64,000 nt of DNA, taken from contig OY759223.1 in NCBI GenBank assembly GCA_963662175.1, forward strand, positions 7,535,549 through 7,599,548. Direction: 5' to 3'. Below the pieces are notes generated by a model. It was not told the DNA's origin and ran no database searches. It saw only the letters and a program-made list of their open reading frames with translations. Position 1 is the stretch's first letter. Each line of letters begins with the position of its first letter. Source of the DNA: Aradus depressus. Taxonomy: Eukaryota; Arthropoda; Insecta; Hemiptera; Aradidae. A program made the position numbers and the translations under genes. This document shows positions 33,901 through 43,100 of the stretch, piece after piece.

Positions 33901-36900
33901 GATACGTTGATAACCAAATGAAGGAAGACCACAGGGCAAAAACCGGATCATTTTTTTTTTTTTATTTTGCAAAATTTCAATTTTCCTGCAAAAAACTCAA
34001 GAAAATCTTATTTTTGTAATGTAAAAAGGTGTGAGGAAAATTCAACTTACTGAAGACGCATGAAGAAATTAGAAAATACTATTAAAAATTGTCACAGATG
34101 CGAAAGACACAAAACTCGAAATAAACAAGGCAAAAACCAGCTATCTTTCGAATGTTCAATCAATACACTTGAGTTTTCCATAATAATTTCTGCCCTTGTT
34201 GTCACAAAATTGCTTTAAATGTTGCACGTCTTTATATTTCTCTTTGGAAATTGGGGATTAAAATTCCATCGTGTCTGGCACCCTTCAAAACATATAAAAT
34301 CGTCGCCACCTAACTTTCGAAAAAAAAAATGAGATAGCTAGTTTTTCCCCTGTGGTCTTCAAATATAAGAAAAGATAAAAATTTGTTCTGGTTTTAACAA
34401 AAATAGCCGAAGAAGAATCATAGAATATAAGAAGAAGAGAATCAATGTCAATAGATAGGTTTCAAACAGTTACGATGATAGTGAACCAGATACGAGTTAG
34501 TTAACCATAAGTAAAAATGAAAAATATATTCTGATTGGTTACACCAAAACATCCGAACAATAAATAAATAATATAGGTGGTCCTTATGGCACCCTTTCTT
34601 CATATTTACCGAGAAAACATTTATACAGCAATGTCGGTAGTTCGACATCAACCATTCGATTAAAGTCTATTAGTAAAGCTGGTAGACGCTTCCGGGTGAA
34701 CCGGTGCGACCGGTATCTGGCGAGAACAAAAGGTACCGGGTCCTCGGTTCCAGACCCAAGATATTAATATAGTAATGTCAGTAGATATGCTTCAACCAGA
34801 ACCGGGTCGACTTTCTTCAAAATTGCACGTCTTGAACTTTCTATATTTTTTAGGGCCCTTTTCGGAAACTGCTGTAGAATTCAAATTTATATAATATTTA
34901 TTATTTATTTGTTTATTATAAATTTTACATATTTTTTCTATTTATTTAATATTTATATTTGTTTTATTACCACAACATACATATGTTCCTGCGCTCTGGC
35001 TAAACCTTCGTTCTCTTCATTTAGTGAATCATCCTTTTGTTTCGAGGGTCCTGTGATCTCCAAATTTGAGACTTTACCCCGATTCACAGGTAAGTTTCCG
35101 CTTTACCTCGATTCTACACTTCCCGTATGGGACGTTAAAAGCGATGGTCTAGAGCCTGTATTAAGTAAACTACTCATTAAAGACCTCTACCTAGATAACT
35201 AAACCTAAGAATGGAACATTTAGGACTCCCATAGTAGAAATGGACTCATGTCTAACAGAGTAACCAAAGAGCCCTCTGGTAGTAGGCGATATAACCATGG
35301 GCATGACTCATAGTAACTAACAGTTGTGTTATATACATCAGAAGAGCCAGGGTACCAGTTGCAACCTTGACCACTGACAGCTACAAACAACACTGAGGAC
35401 CGGTTCAACTTCGGTCCAAGTGTGGCTCTGTCTAGATAAGTCTTGGTCACCTCCGGTCAGTCAACTCGACCACCCGGTCTTCTTATCTCTACCAAGATAG
35501 TTCAATAATGAAATGAAAATAAATTTTATTTATTCGACGTTCACTAACAATAAATACATAAAAAGTCAATAAGAAAAAAAAACAATAAAATATTAACTAA
35601 AAACTATGAAAAAAAAGTCACCAGCACGAATTAATCAATTAAGTTTTCGCTCTCCCTCTAAAATGTATAGTTTACTTACATAGTGGCTTCTGCATCCAGA
35701 TACTAAATTTTGAGTCGATACATTCATTACATCAGCCTCTTCCCTTCGATCGATTTCACGGAAAATTAATAGGTGCTGTCCTTAGGGGGGTTTTAAATTT
35801 AAATGTAAAATTTCATTTCGATATATTCATAACATCTGCAGTTACTACTGTCTTCGTGTTAATCGCCCACCTAATCCCGTCTCAAGGGTAGCCAGGATTT
35901 TGAGCAGGGGGAGGGGGGGCAAAGTTAGGCTACGACTCCCGGGGGCACAGCCCGCAGTTTCCGTGGTTAGCGCTGCAGACTTTTTGTTATTAGTTTGGGA
36001 GACTCGGACCTCTAGAAGCTCCCCCTGAGGTAACCACTGACTGTAAAACTTAAGCTGATTTTACATGAAAAGCAAAAATGCACTCTATGGTTTCTGTGCT
36101 TTTAGAATTAAATGACTCACATCCAATAGCGTGCATTTGCTGCTGCTGCACTTTGCATTTTTAATGCGCATCTAAAATCAGCTTTAAGAGTATAAAGTAT
36201 AACATAAATGACGATTTTGAGCGAGGAAATGAAATGATTGAATTCATGTATATTTAAATAAATGTAATATGACTTGTTTTGTACATGTACATTTATGTAA
36301 CAGCTGATTGCTGATTTAGGAATCAGACGCACGGGGAATTTGAAGATCCTATTGGGTTTTTTAATAAAAACTATTTTTTTAGTTTTTTAAATTTTTATCT
36401 TGGTTTTTCGCTCTGGCCAGGGGGGGGGGGGGGGGGGGCACGCGCGCCCCCTGAATATATGTGTAGTTCTTTTTGGGTTTTTTGATACATTCATTCTATA
36501 GGGAGTTATCGTGTTCAAAGACGCACAAAAGGTCGGAAATTCGACATCAAATGTCTGTCCGATTTCATAACTTCCCCTATACTTGAGAGAGGACTCTGGT
36601 GGCCTTTGCTGGTACTATTTTATTTTATACATTCTTACGACGTTAGTCCAATCGAAAAATTGGTTCTAACCAAAAATATTCCTTATTCAATTTTTAACTA
36701 ATGGAATGTCCCCACGTTTGAAATATAGCCAATACGAAGAAAGTCATAGGGCCCCAAAAATTATCTTAAATAAATATTTCAAATTTCAAATTGTAATTCA
36801 CAGCAACGTTTTTAGTGTTCCGTGGCAAAATTAGCGAAACGTAACTTCGGTGTCCGTCCATCCGTCAGTCACAGGCGATATTCTTTGAAACTATTCGACG

Positions 36901-37083
36901 TAAAAATTTTTAATTTAGCACAGAGATAGAGTGTGGTGACTCAATTATAGACGTGAAGTATAAAAAGTTGAATTTTGATTCTGGGGGTTAATTTCAGGGG
37001 GTAAATTGGGAAATTGAAAAAAAAAATGTTTTTCTAAGGGCATCGTGTAGAGTGTCAAATGAAAGCTTATTGAAGCACGAATT

Positions 37084-37116
<33 letters not shown>

Positions 37117-40100
37117 CGTATTTTTTTATGAATTTTTTAAAACATTTTTCAGGAAAAACGCTTAAAAATTGCTGTCCCCCATCCCTATCCTCAGAAAAAC
37201 CTGAAAAAAAAATCAGGAACATTGAGATTATCAAAATTATCAGGAATAAAAAATTCTAGCGCGATCAATTGTTATAAACAATTTAATTGTTTGTTTCCTT
37301 ATAACTGCTGAACCATTGCAATGCATTGGTTTAACTATTAATAATTTGAGTGGAGGGCTGATGGCATAGAACACTAATTTTGCACTTGACCGTATTTTTA
37401 TATTTAAATATGTTTTTTATGTTTTATTATTGAGTTAGTTATGTGACTCATGCCCGGGCTTTTACTAAGAGGTCATATCATCTAATACCATTCTTTCATC
37501 GCTCTGGTGGACATGAGCCGAAATCTACTATGGGTGTCTTAAATTTCCCTACTCAGGTTTAGTTTGACTTTGGATAGGGGTATTCATCGTACGGTCTCGG
37601 TGCCATTGCTGAACGTCCCATGCGAAGGACGGCATGCTCAAAGGTTTTTCATTATCCTGATTACGTTTCGAACCCGCGATCTTGACAAGCAAGCTACTCA
37701 CGCCATAGTGTGTCTAAAATATATATATATATATATATATATAGTTTTTTAAATATTACTTAATATTATAGACAGAAATATATTCCTTGACCGACAAGAT
37801 GACGTCGTAGCAACTCCACAACATCCTGCATTCAAGTCCTTGACCAGAGAGAGAGCCGCCATTTCTATCAACTGGGAGCCACGCACTCTATCGGCAGTGA
37901 TGTAAAAAAAAAAAAGACGTCCCTATCTCACTGCCAATGTCTTTAACAAGTACCTGTCATCGTACAAACTTGGGATCAATCATTTTTCGTCCCATGCGAA
38001 GGACGGCGTGGTCAAGGATTTTTCACCTCTCAGATTACGTTTCGAACCCGGGATCTTCTCAGGACAAAAGCAAGCTACCAACGCAATAGTGTGTCTAAAA
38101 TAGTTAGTTATTATGTTGATAATTCAATCTTCAAAAAAATATAATTTCGCCTGAGCTTCCTAATTATTTGACAAGTATATGATAGGGAAACGGAGAACAA
38201 AAATAAAGGGGAGCAAAATAATAATAATACTGAAAACAATGTAAATAAATAATATATTATAAGAAAAAAAAATATATATATATGTATATTTATATATATA
38301 TATGTTTATTGAAAAAGAAGAAATCTTGTTAATCAAAATAAAATTTAAAATTAACTTGAGTTTAAAAAGAAATTCTTATCAAAATATGTCAAAAAGATTG
38401 GGTAAATAATTATTATATATTATCGGACCTATCGAATCTATAATAAAAACAAACAGAATATCAATTCTTAAAACAAAAAAAAAAGATATACAGTGTAAAC
38501 TCTATTTAGGTTAGGTTTTTGACTCATGCCCGGGCTTTAACTACGAGGTCATATCGCCTTCTACCAGAGCGCTCTTTCGTCACTCTGGTGGACATGAGCC
38601 CGACTCTACTGTGGGAGTCCTAAATTTTGCCTACCCTAAATTTTTATTTATCTAGGGTAGGGGGTCTTTAACGATTACCTGATATCGCACAAGCTAGGGA
38701 CCATCGCTTAACGTCTCATCCAAAGGGCGGCGAACTTAAGTTTATTTTACCTCCCAGATAAAATAAACTAAGGGCCTCGGTCGGGTTACGAACCCACGTT
38801 CTTGAGCTCAGAAGTCAAGCACGCATACCACTGAGCTTCCGGCGCCCTCTAAACTCTATTTAACGCCCTCGATTTTACGACAAACTCCCTAAAACATCTA
38901 AATTACTTGAATCTGGTTGGTTTATCTTGTTGTCCATACAATGATACACTCCATGTAGCATCACACCCACTCTAAATGACGACAACAATACGTCATTACT
39001 AAGCAATAAACAGTACTTTCAAGCTGCCGCAATTAATAAGAACTGCAGCTGTGTATGTTCTTTTGTTTGTTATTTTGTGCTTTATTGTCTAGCGGCGAAA
39101 TTATTAGAAAAATACTTTTTGTATAACCAAGTTGATCCCTCAATATCCCAAGATATGAATAAAATACATAAGGAAATACAGTTAAAATACTGGAGCAGCA
39201 AAAAACGTCAGACGAAGATAACAGACTATACGCAATAAGCGTTGTTATTTGTATCAATATTAATGTTTGTTGTTTGTAAATTTTATACTTTATTAGTAAA
39301 TACATATTATAATAGTAAAATACTATTAAATGTAATGTAATATGTATTGATTTTCTTTCTCTTCATTTAACGACAACTCTCAATAACGCCATAAAATGCT
39401 ATATAAATATATATTGTTAAAAAATAATCACTGAAAGTAATATAATAAAAAATATAATCGACTGACTATGGACTACCTACAACGAAAGGAGTTCCGTAAT
39501 AAAGCGCGTTAATGTTTAAAAAGCTCGTCCGACAAACGAAGACAAAGCTGAACGGGGACACTGGCAGATCGCAAGTCCAAAAAAGAAGTTCGAGAAAACC
39601 AAAAAAGGAGGAGAGCCGTAATAAAATACGGCAATAAACCTTAAAATAGGTCCACTCTCGGGCAAGTATAGCATGGACTGACTGTCAGACTCAGAGAGGG
39701 ATTAGCCCTGTGTTTACATTATGAACGTTGTTGACTAATCATGTCCGGGCTTTAACTACGAGGTCATATCGCCTACTAGCCAGATTCTACTATGGGAGTC
39801 CTAAATGCTGCCTACCCTAAATTTTTATTCACCTAGGATAGGGGTCTTTAACGAGTACCTGACATCGTACAGGCTCGGGACCATTGCTTAACGTCCCATC
39901 CGAAGGACGGCGTGCATATATTTATTTTACCTCCCAGATATATTTTTCTCAGATAAAATAAACTAAGGGTCTCAGCCGGGTTATGAACCCGCTATCTTTA
40001 GCTCAGTAAACAAGCACGCTTACCACTGAGCTACCGGCGCCCTCATACCTCTAAAATATATTGTTTGATTTTTCTTAAATATTATTTACCCAGCTCTACG

Positions 40101-43100
40101 AAATGTAGGGGAAGTTATGTAATCGGTATGAAATTCGAATTTGATTTTTCTCCGAAATTTCACACCATAACTCCTTATAAAATGAATTTATCAAAACAAA
40201 ATTTTATATGTGTATTCAAAATTTTGTGAGGACAAAACCTACAGATATCCAGTCAAATCAGCTAAAGGGAAGGGGGGGGGGGGGGGGGGGGGGGGGGGGG
40301 GCTTAACACAAAACTCTAATAACTGCCGATGTGATGAATGTATCGACTCAAAATTTACTGAGGATTCAAAAGCTCACTAAAACCATAATATTGCTACACA
40401 AGTATAAGGGTCATGTAATATGATGTTTTATCGTTTGAAAGCTTATTAAATGCACAAGTTTTCTAAATAAAAATTAAGATATACAATAAAGACATTTTTT
40501 GAAAAAACGAGCTACAGTTTGCCAAAGAATTTCCGAATTACACAGTCCTTCGGTTTATGCTGCCTATAAACTGTCAAATTCTTGTAATTGTAATAATAAA
40601 GTGAACTTATTTTAAAGGTAATTTACCGCTTTTTATGATGGCATAATTGTGTTAGTTTTTATACTTAAGGAGGAATAAGAGATTTTATGCAAAAAAATAG
40701 TGATAAATACAAAAATTGGAAGATGTTGAATGTTTCTGAAACGGTTCCGAATTGGACCTATGTTTATAGGAAATTTTTTGTTCAAAATTAAATTTTCTTT
40801 AATACTCCAAAGTTTTTTACCTCCATGCTGGGACACCCTGTATATTAATTTAAACAAATGACTTGTATACATGTGCCACTCACTGACAACTTTTGTGAAC
40901 ACAAAGTGAAGCTTCACCTTGGGTATCGCTAAATCGGAAATACCCCCAGTGACTCATGCGGTCACACTAATAACCTACTAACATTGAGCGGTCTGGTGAA
41001 GTAACATGCATGACTCCAGATGTGGCAAGTCAGAAAATTATTTCGGGGTTCATGGCCCGGGTGACGAGATTATATCGCTACTAACCAGAGCGCTCTTTCG
41101 TCGCTCTGGTGAACATGAGCCCGACTCTATTATTATGTATTATAAGTTGGCAGGTGACTCTCTGAGAATCCTCCCCTCCACACCCCTACTCTCTCTAACG
41201 ATGTTCCTAAATTATCCACTCAAAGTAAATAAATTAAATATTAGCCCAAAACTTGAAGAAAAAAAAATATACATATGCACATATATATTAAATAAAAGCA
41301 CGCCGTCCTTCGGATGAAACGTTAAGCGATGGTCCCGAGCCTGTACGATGTCAGGTACTCGTTAATTACCCCTGCCCTACGTGAATAAAAATTTAGGGTA
41401 GGCAAAATTTAGGACTCCCACAGTAGAGTAGGGCTCATATCCACCAGAGTGACAAAAGAGTGTTCTGGAAGTAGGCGATATGACCTCGTAGTTAAAGCCC
41501 GGGCATGAGTCATAATAACTAACTATATATTAAATAATAATATAAAACTTACTTTGAAAATAGCCAGAGGTCCTGAGATAAGACCATTAGCGCAAGAAGA
41601 GCTTGGTACACAGAAGTAGTCTTGATCCGTGCAAGACTGAGCAGATTCACTGTTTCTGATAGGATTCTGAAGAGCACTGGCGAAGAAGGGGTTGTCAGGG
41701 TTAATAGAGGGAGGAGGGCTAATGGAGTTGGCAGGAATGGGTCGAGTTATGGGACCGGTATGGGACTCGCTGGGCTTAGGACCTGTGAAGGGTTGGCTTG
41801 GTTGGGGAAACGAAGGCTGCGGCTGGACGCTGATCGCCTGCTGCGGCTGAGGAGGAAAGCCTGGTTTGGGTGGAGGGCCATAACCTGGAACGCCAGAGGA
41901 CTGAGGAACACCGGGCAATGGTTGATTCTGAGGTTTGGTCACTTGTTTAAAAGGATTGTTTGCGTCATCCATCCACCAGAATTGAGTTTTGGGCGGTTTT
42001 TGTGGTTTGTAAGGTTGATTTGGCTGATATTGTGGAGGTAGCTGCGGTTTTGTAAAAGACGGAAGTGGTGGTTTAAAAAAGGTTTGTGGAGGTAGTTGGG
42101 GTTGCTGAGGTTGATTAGAGGTCGATTGAGGAGGTTTGTAAGGGGGTTGGGAAGGTTTCTGTGGCTCATAAGGAGATTGGGGTGGTTGTTGAGGTAGGCT
42201 AGAGGGAGATTGTGGAGGTTGGTAAGGGGGTTGGGGAGGTTTTTGTGGCTGATAAGGAGATTGTGGAGGTTGGTAAGGGGGTTGGGGAGGTTTTTGTGGC
42301 TGATAAGGAGATTGGGGAGGCTTCTTTGGCTCATAAGGAGATTGTGGAGGTTGGTAAGGAGGTTGGGGGGGTATCTGTGGCTGATAAGGAGATTGGGATG
42401 GTTGTTGAGGTTGACCAGGGGGGGATTGCGGAGGTTGATAAGGAATTTGAGGCTGATAAGGAGATTGCGGAGGTTCATAAGGGGTTTGGGGGGGTTTCTG
42501 TGGTTGATAAGGAGACTGAGGAGGTTGATCAGGAGGAGATTGCGGAGGTTCATAAGGGGGTTGGGGGGGTTTCGGTGGTTGATAAGGAGACTGAGGAGGT
42601 TGATCAGGAGGAGATTGCGGAGGTTCATAAGGAAGTTGGGGAGATTTCTGAGGATTAGGTGGATATTGGGGTGGTTGATAAGGGGGTTGGGGAGGTTTCT
42701 GAGGATTAGGTGGATATTGGGGTGGTTGATAAGGGGGTTGTGGAGGTTGGGGAGGTTTCTGAGGATTAGGTGGATATTGGGGTGGTTGATAAGGGGGTTG
42801 TGGAGGTTGGGGAGGTTCCTGAGGATTAGGTGGATACTGGGGTGGTTGATAAGGGGGTTGTGGAGGTTGGGGAGGTTTCTGAGGATTAGGTGGTTGATAG
42901 GAAGACTTTGGAGGTGACTGTGTATCATATGGTGAAGGTTCTTCAGGTTGTTGTGGTGAAGGTTCAGGAGGTTGCGAAGGTTGTTGGGGAGGTTGCGAGG
43001 GTTGGTCTGGTAATTCTGACTCAGGGATCTGGTACCCAGGCGGTGGTTGGTAAGGCGATGGAGGCAGAACTTCATTGGCTGCTTCTGATGCTTCCGTTGT

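Noticed and set aside
35220..35450. Exon-like minus frame (GPKLNRSSVLFVAVSGQG)
   Set aside because: Overlaps a SINE fragment and lacks a recognisable family or a convincing splice pair; no basis to call it.
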